Under the pieces are notes generated by a model that was given only the letters and a program-made list of their open reading frames with translations, searched no databases and had not been told where the DNA came from. Positions 26,768 through 36,004 of a stretch of DNA of 64,000 nucleotides are shown piece after piece; position 1 is the stretch's first letter; every line of letters starts with the position of its first letter. The stretch is from DAITQM01 sp036832975. GTDB lineage: Bacteria; Pseudomonadota; Gammaproteobacteria; Xanthomonadales; Wenzhouxiangellaceae. A program made the translations under genes and the position numbers. The stretch spans positions 16,004 through 80,003 of the forward strand of contig DAITQM010000012.1 in assembly GCA_036832975.1 (NCBI GenBank), given 5' to 3'.

Positions 26768-27931
26768 TCAAGTGTCGAGCGCCGACTGCCGGAACCATTT
26801 GGTGGCGATCCATTTTTCGCCGTGTTTGACCGGCAGGCTGGCGTGCAGGGTGCGGGGCTCGGGCCGGCCGGTGGCATCGACGTTGCTGAACATCAAAAGC
26901 CGGCCGCGGCGCGGCGCGATGGTGATTTGCAGTTCCGGGAAGTGCGTCTCGCCACCGGCTTGGACATCGCAAAGATAGACGAACGCCGTCCAGATCCGCT
27001 GACCGCCGCGCCGCTGTTGCGCCGCTTCGTCGCCGCTGCCCGGCGCAAAGAAATCGTGGTGCGGGCGGTATTCACCGCCCGGCGGATAGCGGATGATCGT
27101 GAAGGGTTCGGCATTCGACGCCGGCTGGCCGGCGGCCGCTGCCAAGCGCTGTTCGAGTAGCAGAAAGTGCAAATCGCGACGCTCGGCGCTGATCACCGCA
27201 TCGTCGCTGGTGCGAACCTCGAGTACGCGCGGCCCGCCGGAGTCCGGGTCGCCGACGCGGCTGCGTTGCAGCAGGGGTTCGGCGAGATGCATCAGGTGGG
27301 CGCATTCGTCGGTATCGATGAAATCGTCAATGGTGAGCACCTCGGGGGCAGGGCAATGCGTGACGGGCTCGGCTAAGACCGTCGCCGGCCAGTCCGGCAA
27401 AGACAGGTCGGCGGCCGGCGCGGCCAGTTCCCGGGTCAGGGCTTCGGCGGCCCGGGGATCGGCCGCTTTGAGCAAACCCGGCCGGGCGGCGAGGTATTCG
27501 AGCGCCGCGAAATACTGCTCGCGTCCCGCAAGTCCGAGCCAGAAAGCGCCCGCGGCGCGGCCGGCGGGGTGGTTGTCGTCGGCAGCCAGACGGCGGCCGA
27601 GCGGATAAAAGGCCAGCGTATCGCCGGCCAGCGCGGCGCGCGCCAGAGCGTTCAGACAGCGGTCGAGATCGTTCAGCCGCGCCCATAAAAGACCCGCCGC
27701 GTACAGGGCGTGCGGGTAGCCGGCCGCAATGGCTGCATTCAGCCAGCCAAGAGCCGCCGTGTCATCCTGCGCGTCGCTCAGCGCCAGCCAGGCGAGGTGA
27801 TAGGCCGCCGGGCCGAAACCCTGGTCGGCACAGGCGCGAAGTTCGGCCAAACCGGCGGCGCGCTGTGCGGCATCGTCGAGCAGCGGCAGCGCCGCGAGGT
27901 AGCGTGCTTCGGCGGTGGACCCGCGGGTCAT
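26768..27931 (-). CDS. Sel1-like repeat and prolyl 4-hydroxylase-type 2OG-Fe(II) dioxygenase fusion
   Basis: The first 170 or so residues are Ala/Leu-rich helical repeats of Sel1/TPR type, for example AAYHLAWLALSD and ALYAAGLLWARL. The C-terminal half is a 2-oxoglutarate/iron dioxygenase of the prolyl 4-hydroxylase group: HxD at His291/Asp293 (EYRPHHDFF), the distal His363 (RTLHASLPV), and Lys373 that binds 2-oxoglutarate. It should hydroxylate a protein or peptide side chain; the repeats may hold the substrate. The ATG at 27931 lies 12 bases from the stop of the upstream M20 peptidase, so the two are probably co-transcribed. Confidence 0.85.
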   Translation of the reverse strand: MTRGSTAEARYLAALPLLDDAAQRAAGLAELRACADQGFGPAAYHLAWLALSDAQDDTAALGWLNAAIAAGYPHALYAAGLLWARLNDLDRCLNALARAALAGDTLAFYPLGRRLAADDNHPAGRAAGAFWLGLAGREQYFAALEYLAARPGLLKAADPRAAEALTRELAAPAADLSLPDWPATVLAEPVTHCPAPEVLTIDDFIDTDECAHLMHLAEPLLQRSRVGDPDSGGPRVLEVRTSDDAVISAERRDLHFLLLEQRLAAAAGQPASNAEPFTIIRYPPGGEYRPHHDFFAPGSGDEAAQQRRGGQRIWTAFVYLCDVQAGGETHFPELQITIAPRRGRLLMFSNVDATGRPEPRTLHASLPVKHGEKWIATKWFRQSALDT

Positions 27932-27943
27932 GGGCCGGTTGTT

Positions 27944-29353
27944 TCAACCCTGCCGGTGGTGCTCGGCCAGCACGCGCGCGACACAGGCGGTCAGCTTGCG
28001 GGTGAATGGAATGTGCAGAAACTCGTTTGGCCCGTGGGCGTTGGATTGGGGTCCGAGCACGCCGGTGATCATGAACTGCGCGGCGGGGAAACGCTCGCCG
28101 AGCATGGCCATGAAGGGAATCGTGCCACCCTCGCCCATGTACATGCAGCTTTGGCCGTAGACCGCCTGTGACGCCGCTTCGAGGGCGCGCTCGAGCCACG
28201 GTGCCACCTCCGGCGCGTTCCACCCGGTCGCCGCCTGATCGGTGCTGAATTCGACCCGGGCGCCATAGGGTGGATCGGCCTCCAGCAAGGTTTTCAACGC
28301 CTGCGTCGCGGCCTCGCCGTCGACCGTCGGCGGCAGGCGCAGCGACAGCTTCAACGAGGTCTCGGGGCGCAATACATTGCCGGCGTCGGCGAGCGCCGGC
28401 AGGCCGCCGGCCCCGGTCACCGACAAGGCCGGCCGCCAGTTACGGGTCAGAAGGCGTTCCAGATTGTCGTCCCCCATCGGCTGGGCGTTGCCCACAAACG
28501 GGTAGGCGCTATGGACCTCATCGCCGAGCCGGGCGGCGACCGCCGCCAGTTGTTCCCGGCGCTGAGCCGGAATATCGACGTGGAATTCCGGCGGCAGGAT
28601 CGCTCCGCTCGCCACCTCTTCGAGGCGGTCGAGCAGCAGCCGGGCGATTCTGAAACTCGACGGGACGATGCCGCTGGCATAACCGGAGTGGACGCCCTCA
28701 CGTAGGATTTCGACGGTCAACGTCCCGGCCGCCATGCCGCGCAGCGACGTCGTGATCCACAACTGCTGGTAATTGCCGGCCCCCGAATCCAGGCAGACGA
28801 CCAGCGATGGCGAGCCGATGCGCGGGGCGAGGTGTTCGATGTAGTGCGGCAGGTCGTAGCTGCCCGATTCCTCGCAGGCCTCGATCAGCACCACGCAACG
28901 GGCGTGCGGCAGGTGTTGTTGCTGAAGAGAGCGGATCGCGGCCAGCGAAGCGAACGCCGCATAGCCGTCGTCGGCGCCGCCGCGGCCGTACAGCTTGTCG
29001 TCCCGGATCACCGGCTGCCACGGCCCGAGGCCCTCGGCCCAGCCGCTCATCTCCGGCTGCTTGTCGAGGTGGCCATAGAGCAGCACCGTGTCGTCACCGC
29101 TGCCGGGAATCTCCATGTAAATCAAAGGCGTTTTGCCGGGCAGCCGAACCACCTCGACTGTCAAATTGTCGATCGGCTGGCGCCGGCACCAGCCGGCGAT
29201 CAGCTCGACGGCGTCGTCCATGTAACCGTGGCGCGCCCAGTCGGGATCGAAATGCGGGGATTTATTGGGAATTTTGATGTATTCGACCAGGCGCGGCACG
29301 ATATCGTTGTCCCACATTTCATCGATCAGCCTCTCGCCGGTGGTGAAATCCAT
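27944..29353 (-). CDS. M20 family metallopeptidase
   Basis: Di-zinc exopeptidase or amidohydrolase. Metal ligands are seen in YGHLDKQPEM (His and Asp), GRGGADDGYA, EACEESGSYDL and the late GEGGTIPFM segment; the central dimerisation domain carries the usual GVHSGYASG loop. At 469 residues it matches the dipeptidase/carnosinase subgroup. GGAG lies eight bases before ATG 29353. It leads a two-gene unit with the hydroxylase-like gene. The substrate is unknown; a cytosolic dipeptidase role is most likely because no signal peptide is present. Confidence 0.88.
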   Translation of the reverse strand: MDFTTGERLIDEMWDNDIVPRLVEYIKIPNKSPHFDPDWARHGYMDDAVELIAGWCRRQPIDNLTVEVVRLPGKTPLIYMEIPGSGDDTVLLYGHLDKQPEMSGWAEGLGPWQPVIRDDKLYGRGGADDGYAAFASLAAIRSLQQQHLPHARCVVLIEACEESGSYDLPHYIEHLAPRIGSPSLVVCLDSGAGNYQQLWITTSLRGMAAGTLTVEILREGVHSGYASGIVPSSFRIARLLLDRLEEVASGAILPPEFHVDIPAQRREQLAAVAARLGDEVHSAYPFVGNAQPMGDDNLERLLTRNWRPALSVTGAGGLPALADAGNVLRPETSLKLSLRLPPTVDGEAATQALKTLLEADPPYGARVEFSTDQAATGWNAPEVAPWLERALEAASQAVYGQSCMYMGEGGTIPFMAMLGERFPAAQFMITGVLGPQSNAHGPNEFLHIPFTRKLTACVARVLAEHHRQG

Positions 29354-29458
29354 GGTGTTCTCCGAGTGATGAGCGTAAAGATGCGATTATCGCAAATCGG
29401 GCTGCCCGTCACTGGCCCTGGGTGATGGATGATGCCGGCCTTGACGGGAACGACAACC

Positions 29459-30772
29459 CTACAACCTATCGCGCAGCCGGTACCAGGCCATGGCCATGAC
29501 CAGGGCCGGGGTGCGCAGCCAGCGGCCGCCGGGAAAGGGGTGGTGCGGGATGCGGCAATACCAGTCGAAGCGGTCGCTTCGGCCGTCGATTTTTTCGGCG
29601 ATGAGTTTGCCGGCGAGCCCGGCGAGCGCCATGCCGTGCCCGGAAAAGCCTTGCAAGTAATGGATGTTGTCGGCGAGGTGGCCGAAGTGCGGGGCGCGGT
29701 TCATCGTGATATCGACATACCCGCCCCAAGTCGAAATGATCTCGGTGCCGGCCAGTTGCGGGAAGACGGCGGTCATCCGGCGCCTGAGCTGGGCGGTGAG
29801 CAGCGGCGGTTGCAACGTCGAGTAGCTGACCCGCCCGCCGAACAACAGGTGTCGGCCGCGGGCCAGACGGAAGTAATCGAGCACGAATTGTGTGTCGGAG
29901 ACCGCGGTGCGCGACGGAATCAGGCTGGCCGCGAGGGCTGGGTCGAGGGCTTCGGTGGCGCCGATATAGGTGCCGACCGGCATGATGTAACGGCGGATCT
30001 TCGGCACCAGACGGTCGAGCCCGGTGTTGCCGCAAAAGACGACCCGCTCGGCGCGCAGGCAGCCGGCCGCGGTTTCCAGCACGATCCGTTCGCCGTCGCG
30101 GCGCCAGCGCTCGACGCGGCTTTGTTCGTACAGCCCGGCGCCGGCATTGGCGGCGGCGCGGGCCACACCGAGGGTGTATTGCAGCGGGTGGAGGTGCAGG
30201 CTCCGGCGGTCGAGCAGGCCGGCGAGATAGCGCGGGCTGTCGAGCGCGGCGCGCAGTTCGTCGCCGGCGAGCCATTCGAGGTCGACGCCGTAGCGCTGCT
30301 GAAGGTGCCGGTGCTGGGCGCGCAGTTCGGCGACTTGCCTGGGTTTGATTGCGACGTGCAAGGCGCCGTCACCGACGTCGCAAACAATATGCTCATCGGC
30401 AATCAGGGCGCGGGCCAGGTCGAGGGCCTCGATCGACCATTCGAAGTAGCATCGCGCCGCCTCGGCGCCGCAGAGTTTTTCCAAGCGCCCGATATCGCAG
30501 GCGTAGCCAAAGAGCAATTGCCCGCCGCTACGCCCCGAAGCGGCCCACCCGGTGCGGACCGCTTCCAGCACCACCACCTCGTGCCCCAGCCGAGCAAGGT
30601 GCAGAGCGGCCGACAGACCAGCCAGCCCGGCGCCGACGATGGCGATCTCGCATTGCCGCTCGCCGCTCAGGACCGGCCGCGGCGGGGGCAGGTCGGCGGT
30701 GGCGGTGTACCAGTTGGCGTCATAACCGGTCGGGTTGCCGTGGCCACCGGCGGCGGTTGGGTCAAAGCGCAT
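29459..30772 (-). CDS. puuB: FAD-dependent oxidoreductase, gamma-glutamylputrescine oxidase-like
   Basis: DAO-family flavoprotein expected to oxidise gamma-glutamylputrescine to the aldehyde in the Puu pathway. The N-terminus has the PuuB-like NWYTATADLPP segment, the FAD motif GAGLAGLSAALHLARLGH, then GWAASGRSGGQLLFGYACD. The C-terminal part contains the second FAD contact GFSGHGMALAGLAGKL. ATG at 30772 is preceded by GGGAG and gives 437 residues (E. coli PuuB 426); the longer frame to 30844 has no support. It diverges from puuA, which carries the preceding pathway step. Confidence 0.83.
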   Translation of the reverse strand: MRFDPTAAGGHGNPTGYDANWYTATADLPPPRPVLSGERQCEIAIVGAGLAGLSAALHLARLGHEVVVLEAVRTGWAASGRSGGQLLFGYACDIGRLEKLCGAEAARCYFEWSIEALDLARALIADEHIVCDVGDGALHVAIKPRQVAELRAQHRHLQQRYGVDLEWLAGDELRAALDSPRYLAGLLDRRSLHLHPLQYTLGVARAAANAGAGLYEQSRVERWRRDGERIVLETAAGCLRAERVVFCGNTGLDRLVPKIRRYIMPVGTYIGATEALDPALAASLIPSRTAVSDTQFVLDYFRLARGRHLLFGGRVSYSTLQPPLLTAQLRRRMTAVFPQLAGTEIISTWGGYVDITMNRAPHFGHLADNIHYLQGFSGHGMALAGLAGKLIAEKIDGRSDRFDWYCRIPHHPFPGGRWLRTPALVMAMAWYRLRDRL

Positions 30773-30855
30773 CGGTTGCTTTCTCCCGGCGTCTCTGCTA
30801 CTGTCGAATAAATTAAACACTGCGCAGTATAGGCTGCGGTCCAACGGTTTGCACC

Positions 30856-32199
30856 GTGAATTTCTCAGAACTCAACGATTGGCTGAAAGCTAACTCCATC
30901 ACCGAAATCGAATGCCTGGTACCCGACCTGGCCGGCGTCGCGCGCGGCAAGATCATGCCGGCCAGCAAGTACGCGCGCGACGAGTCGATCCGCCTGCCCG
31001 AGGGGATTTTCGCCCAGACGGTGACCGGGTCGTGGCCGGAGGACGAAGGCGAGCTGATCAACCCGGCGGAAATCGACATGGTGGTCGCACCCGACCCGAA
31101 GACCGTGCGCTTTGTTCCCTGGGCCCACGAGCCGACGGCGCAGATCATCCACGATTGTTATTACCAGGACGACACGCCGGTGCCGCTGGCTCCGCGCAAT
31201 CTGCTCAAGCATGTACTGGAACTGTACCGCGCCGAAGGCTGGCAGCCGGTGATCGCCCCGGAAGTCGAGTTTTTCATCACCCAGGTCAACAAGGATCCGG
31301 ATTATCCGCTGCAGCCGCCAGTCGGGCGCAGCGGGCGGCCGGAGACGGCGCGCAAATCTTATGGCGTCGACGCGGTCAACGAGTTCGACCCGATGTTCGA
31401 GGAGATGTACGATTTCTGCGAAGCGCAGCGCCTGTGGATCGAAACCCTGATCCACGAGGAAGGGGCGGCGCAGATGGAGATCAACTTCCAGCACGGCGAC
31501 GCGCTGGAACTCGCCGACCAGGTGTTTCTGTTCAAGCGCACCATGCGCGAAGTGGCGATCCGCCACGATGGCTACGCCACGTTCATGGCCAAGCCGATGG
31601 CCAACGAGCCGGGCAGTGCGATGCACGTTCACCAAAGCATCAATGACATTGCCGGCAGCCGCAACATCTTCACGCTCGGCGACGGCGGCGAATCGCCGCT
31701 GTTCAGGCATTTCATCGGCGGCCAGCAGCGCTACATGATCGCCGCGATGCCGTTTTTCGCCCCCAACGTCAATTCCTACCGCCGGCTGATCCGCGGTTAC
31801 TCGGCGCCGATCAATTCGCACTGGGGCTACGATAACCGTACCGTCGGCTTGCGCGTGCCGATGTCGCCGCCGGAAGCCCGGCGCGTCGAACACCGGATGT
31901 GCGGCGCCGACGTCAATCCGTACATTGCGATCGCGGTGATGCTGGCCTGCGGTTACCTCGGGATCAAGCAGCAGCTCGAACCGCGCGAACCGGTGAGCGG
32001 CAGTGCTCACGTCCTGCGTCACGAGTTGCCCAAGACGATCGAGGAGGGCCTGCGTTATCTGAATGAGTGCAGCGAACTCAGCGCTCTGCTCGGCAGCCGT
32101 TTTGTTGCGACTTACAGCGCCGTCAAAACCGCCGAAGCCGAAGAGTTCCAGCACGTTATCAGCTCGTGGGAGCGGGAGTATCTGTTGCTCAATGTCTGA
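30856..32199 (+). CDS. puuA: Glutamine synthetase family, gamma-glutamylputrescine synthetase-like
   Basis: ATP-dependent ligase joining glutamate to putrescine or a related amine. The 447 residues show the short N-terminal beta-grasp region (IECLVPDLAGVARGKIMP), the catalytic APEVEFFI and EEGAAQMEINF metal-binding segments, NEPGSAMHVHQS and the NRTVGLRVP arginine loop. The shorter length and lack of the adenylylation-tyrosine region separate it from housekeeping GlnA. The GTG start lies 83 bases from the divergent puuB start. It overlaps the next gene by eight bases. Confidence 0.85.
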   Translation: MNFSELNDWLKANSITEIECLVPDLAGVARGKIMPASKYARDESIRLPEGIFAQTVTGSWPEDEGELINPAEIDMVVAPDPKTVRFVPWAHEPTAQIIHDCYYQDDTPVPLAPRNLLKHVLELYRAEGWQPVIAPEVEFFITQVNKDPDYPLQPPVGRSGRPETARKSYGVDAVNEFDPMFEEMYDFCEAQRLWIETLIHEEGAAQMEINFQHGDALELADQVFLFKRTMREVAIRHDGYATFMAKPMANEPGSAMHVHQSINDIAGSRNIFTLGDGGESPLFRHFIGGQQRYMIAAMPFFAPNVNSYRRLIRGYSAPINSHWGYDNRTVGLRVPMSPPEARRVEHRMCGADVNPYIAIAVMLACGYLGIKQQLEPREPVSGSAHVLRHELPKTIEEGLRYLNECSELSALLGSRFVATYSAVKTAEAEEFQHVISSWEREYLLLNV

Positions 32200-33610
32200 T
32201 CCGATCGCCTCAATCGCCGCCCTGGACGATCAAGACGACGCGTTGATCCCGCGCCACGCGACCGGTGAGTGGCAGGCGCTGGACGCGGCGCACCATTTTC
32301 ATCCGTTCACCGACACCGCCGACCTCAACCGCCGCGGCACGCGCATCTTCGAACGCGCCGCCGGCGTGTACATCTACACCACCGACGGACAGAAAATTCT
32401 CGACGGCATGTCCGGCCTGTGGTGCGTCAACGTCGGCTACGGGCGCGAGGAACTGGTTGCCGCCGCCGCGGCGCAGATGCGTCGCCTGCCGTTTTACAAC
32501 TCCTTTTTCCAGTGTACGCACCCGCCGGCGATCGAGCTTTCGCGGCGGCTCGCCGAAATCGCTCCACCGCACGTCAATCACGTGTTTTTTGCCGGTTCCG
32601 GTTCGGAGGCGAACGATACCGTGGTGCGCGCCGTGCGCCATTACTGGGCGTCGCTCGGCCAACCGCAACGCCAGGTGATCGTCGCGCGGCGCAACGCCTA
32701 CCACGGCAGCACAATGGCCGGCGCCAGCCTGGGCGGCATGGCGCCGATGCATGCCCAAGGCGGCCTGCCGATTCCCGGCATCGTCCATATCGAACAGCCG
32801 TACTGGTTCGGCGTCGGCCGCCACCACTATCCGGATCCCGAAGCATTCGGCCGCGCGGCGGCGGAATGGCTGCGCGAGAAAATCCTCGAACTCGGTCCCG
32901 AAACCGTCGCGGCGTTTATCGGCGAGCCGGTGCAAGGCGCCGGCGGGGTGATCATCCCGCCCGCGACTTACTGGCCCCGGATCCAGCAGATCTGCGACGA
33001 GTTCGGTATTTTGCTGGTCGTCGATGAGGTCATTTGCGGCTTCGGCCGGCTCGGCCGCTGGTTCGGCAGCGAGCATTACGGCCTAAAGCCCGACCTGATG
33101 CCGATCGCCAAGGGCATGACCTCCGGTTACCTGCCGATGGGCGGCGTGCTGGTCAGCGACCGCGTCGCCGAGGTGCTGATCGAGCGCGGTGGCGAGTTCC
33201 ACCACGGCTTCACGTATTCGGCGCATCCGGCGTCGTGCGCCGTGGCGCTCGCCAATCTGCGCTTGTTAGAGGAGGAAAAGCTGATCGCGCGGGTCGGCGA
33301 GATCGCGCCATACTACCGAGAGCGGTGGCTGGCGCTCGGCGCCCACCCGCTGGTCGGCGAGGCGCGGACCCTCGGTCTGGTCGGCGCCCTCGAACTCGTC
33401 GCCGACAAGAAAACGCTCACGCCATTCGAAAAAATCGGTGCCGCCGGGACGCGGTGCCGCGACGCGGCGATCAAAAACGGCCTGGTCATGCGCGCCGTGC
33501 GCGATACGATGATTACCGCGCCGCCGTTTATCGTATCGTATAACCAGATCGACGAACTGGCCGACAAAGCCTGGCAAAGCCTGGAGGATACCGCCCGGGC
33601 TTTGACGTAA
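32192..33610 (+). CDS. Class III aminotransferase, putrescine/polyamine-pyruvate type
   Basis: PLP-dependent omega-transaminase related to SpuC, moving the terminal amine of putrescine, cadaverine or related compounds to pyruvate. The PLP lysine is K307 in PIAKGMTSGYLP; GSGSEANDT and VVDEVICGFGRLG are the cofactor-phosphate and Asp segments. The first ATG after the puuA overlap (32192) gives 472 residues, normal for the family; the longer frame into puuA is a shadow. Operon context with puuA and pot genes supports a polyamine substrate. Confidence 0.87.
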   Translation: MSDPIASIAALDDQDDALIPRHATGEWQALDAAHHFHPFTDTADLNRRGTRIFERAAGVYIYTTDGQKILDGMSGLWCVNVGYGREELVAAAAAQMRRLPFYNSFFQCTHPPAIELSRRLAEIAPPHVNHVFFAGSGSEANDTVVRAVRHYWASLGQPQRQVIVARRNAYHGSTMAGASLGGMAPMHAQGGLPIPGIVHIEQPYWFGVGRHHYPDPEAFGRAAAEWLREKILELGPETVAAFIGEPVQGAGGVIIPPATYWPRIQQICDEFGILLVVDEVICGFGRLGRWFGSEHYGLKPDLMPIAKGMTSGYLPMGGVLVSDRVAEVLIERGGEFHHGFTYSAHPASCAVALANLRLLEEEKLIARVGEIAPYYRERWLALGAHPLVGEARTLGLVGALELVADKKTLTPFEKIGAAGTRCRDAAIKNGLVMRAVRDTMITAPPFIVSYNQIDELADKAWQSLEDTARALT

Positions 33611-33688
33611 TCCGAGGCTCCAAGGTCACCGGTGCCACCCGGGCGCCGCCGACGAGATGACGCACTGCAGTCAACATGGGAGGTTCAA

Positions 33689-34822
33689 ATGAAACGTAAC
33701 AACGTACTTTCACTGATCGCCACGGCGCTGGCCGTGGTGCTCGCCGGCTGCCGGCAGCAGGCCGATGAGGCGCCGGTAACGGCCCCGGCCGCCGAGGATC
33801 CGGTGGTCAACGTTTACAACTGGTCGGACTATATCGACGAGGAAATCCTCGCCGAGTTCGAGGCCGAAACCGGTATCCACGTCGTCTATGACGTGTTCGA
33901 TTCCAACGAAGTGCTGGAAACCAAACTGCTCGCCGGCAGCTCGGGTTATGACGTGGTCGTGCCTTCGGCCAGTTTTCTGGCCCGCCAGATCCAAGCCGGT
34001 GTGTTCCAGCCGCTCGACCGCAGTAAGCTGCCGCACTGGGACAACCAGTGGGCGGTGATTATGGAGCGCGTCGCGGTTTACGACCCGGGCAATCAACACG
34101 CCGTCAATTACATGTGGGGCACGACCGGTATCGGCTACAACGCCGACATGATCGCCGAGCGGCTGCCCGAGGCACAGGTCGATTCGTGGGATCTGGTGTT
34201 CGCTCCCGAAACCGCCGCCCGCTTCGCCGACTGCGGCATCTACGTCCTCGACGCGGCGGACGAGATGATTCCGGCGGCGCTCAATTACATCGGCGAAAAT
34301 CCTGACAGCCAAGATCCGGAGGTGTTGAACAAAGCGCGCGATGTGCTGCTCGCTATTCGGCCGTATATCCGCAAGTTCCATTCATCCGAGTACATCAACG
34401 CCCTGGCCAATGGCGACATCTGCATCGCGGTCGGTTGGTCGGGCGACGTGATCCAGGCACGCGATCGCGCCGACGAGGCGGAAAACGGCGTGGTCATCGA
34501 ATACAGCATCCCGCAGGAGGGGGCGCTGATGTGGTTCGACATGCTGGCCGTACCGGCCGATGCCCCGCATCCGAACAACGCCCATGCCTTCATCGACTAC
34601 ATCCTGCGCCCCGAGGTGATGGCCAAGGCGTCGAATTACGTCTATTACGCCAACGGCAACCTTGCCGCCCAGGAACTGCTCGACGAAGAAGTCATCGGCG
34701 ATCCGACGATCTACCCGCCGCCTGAGGTGATGGCCCGGCTGTACACCACGCGGCCGTACCCGCCGGATGTCCAGCGCCTGGTCACACGTATCTGGACCGA
34801 CGTCAAGGCGGCAACAAACTAG
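33689..34822 (+). CDS. potF: Putrescine-binding lipoprotein of ABC transporter
   Basis: Substrate-binding protein delivering putrescine to PotGHI. A lipoprotein signal is evident: MKRNNVLSLIATALAVVLAGC with lipidation at Cys21. The mature part has VYNWSDYIDEE, VVYDVFDSNEVLETKLLAG, YMWGTTGIGYN and AVGWSGDV, all PotF/SpuD hallmarks. GGGAGG precedes ATG 33689. The product has 377 residues. Lipid anchoring differs from E. coli PotF, which is free in the periplasm. SpuE-like spermidine binding is an alternative. Confidence 0.93.
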   Translation: MKRNNVLSLIATALAVVLAGCRQQADEAPVTAPAAEDPVVNVYNWSDYIDEEILAEFEAETGIHVVYDVFDSNEVLETKLLAGSSGYDVVVPSASFLARQIQAGVFQPLDRSKLPHWDNQWAVIMERVAVYDPGNQHAVNYMWGTTGIGYNADMIAERLPEAQVDSWDLVFAPETAARFADCGIYVLDAADEMIPAALNYIGENPDSQDPEVLNKARDVLLAIRPYIRKFHSSEYINALANGDICIAVGWSGDVIQARDRADEAENGVVIEYSIPQEGALMWFDMLAVPADAPHPNNAHAFIDYILRPEVMAKASNYVYYANGNLAAQELLDEEVIGDPTIYPPPEVMARLYTTRPYPPDVQRLVTRIWTDVKAATN

Positions 34823-34839
34823 AACGGCGAAGCGCAGCG

Positions 34840-35991
34840 ATGAACGAAAAGTCGGCAAAAAAGCCGGCTGCCCCGAAAGCGCCGTGGACCGACCCGGCGC
34901 AAAAGCCGTTCGTGCAATTGATCGGCGTCAGTAAAAGCTACGGCGCAACCCAAGCGGTCAACGACGTTTCTCTGGATATTTACGAAGGCGAGTTCTTCGC
35001 CCTGCTCGGTCCTTCCGGGTGCGGCAAGACCACGTTGCTGCGCATGCTCGCCGGTTTCGAGGCGCCGAGCGCCGGCGCGATCCTGCTCGACGGCGAGAAC
35101 ATCATTGCCGTGCCGCCGTACCTCAGACCGGTCAACATGATGTTCCAGTCGTATGCCCTGTTCCCGCATCTGTCGGTCGAAGGGAACGTCGCGTTCGGTT
35201 TGAAGCAGGAGCGCCTCGGGCGCGACGAGATCCGCCGGCGGGTTTACGAAGTGCTCGATCTGGTGCAGCTTAATGGCTACGGCAAACGCAAACCGGAACA
35301 GTTGTCCGGCGGCCAGCGGCAGCGCGTGGCGCTGGCCCGCTGCCTGGTCAAGCAGCCGAAGATCCTGCTGCTCGACGAACCGCTCGGCGCGCTCGACAAG
35401 AAACTGCGCGAGCAAACCCAGTTCGAGTTGATGAACATCCAGGAGAAGCTCGGCATCACGTTTGTTGTCGTCACGCACGACCAGGAAGAAGCGATGACGG
35501 TCGCCAGTCGCATTGCGGTGATGGACCACGGTCGGATCGCCCAAGTCGCAACGCCGGCCGAAATCTACGAAGCGCCGAATTCGCGCTACGTCGCCGAATT
35601 CATCGGCGATGTCAACCTTTTCGAAGGCCGGGTCGCGGCGGTCAACGCTGAACACCTCGAAATCGGCACCGCCGATTTTCCGGCCTTGATCCGCTGCCGT
35701 AAGACCATCGCCGTGATGTCCAATAGCCGGGTGTGGATCGCGCTTAGGCCGGAAAAACTCAATATCTCGCGCGACCCTCCAGACGACCCAGCGGTCAACT
35801 GTTTGAGCGGTGTAGTCTGGGATATCGCCTATCTCGGCAACTCGTTCGTTTATCACATACGGCTCGACAACGGCCGGACGATTACTTCGCTGCACGCCAA
35901 CAAGGCGCGGACGCTGGAACACCAGATCACCTGGGAGGATCGGGTGTACCTCACCTGGCGCGAATCGTCGGCGGTGTTGCTGACGCAGTAA
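34840..35991 (+). CDS. potG: Putrescine ABC transporter ATP-binding protein
   Basis: ATPase that powers PotFGHI. Walker A is GPSGCGKTTLLRMLAGF, the signature is LSGGQRQRVALARCLV, Walker B is ILLLDEPLGALDKKLRE, and the H-loop is VVTHDQEEAMT. The C-terminal third forms the regulatory TOBE domain. The 383 residues match E. coli PotG (377). The N-terminal 25 residues are a basic, Pro-rich tail. It lies 17 bases after potF and 13 before potH. Confidence 0.95.
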   Translation: MNEKSAKKPAAPKAPWTDPAQKPFVQLIGVSKSYGATQAVNDVSLDIYEGEFFALLGPSGCGKTTLLRMLAGFEAPSAGAILLDGENIIAVPPYLRPVNMMFQSYALFPHLSVEGNVAFGLKQERLGRDEIRRRVYEVLDLVQLNGYGKRKPEQLSGGQRQRVALARCLVKQPKILLLDEPLGALDKKLREQTQFELMNIQEKLGITFVVVTHDQEEAMTVASRIAVMDHGRIAQVATPAEIYEAPNSRYVAEFIGDVNLFEGRVAAVNAEHLEIGTADFPALIRCRKTIAVMSNSRVWIALRPEKLNISRDPPDDPAVNCLSGVVWDIAYLGNSFVYHIRLDNGRTITSLHANKARTLEHQITWEDRVYLTWRESSAVLLTQ

Positions 35992-36004
35992 GCGAGAGAT
36001 TTCC

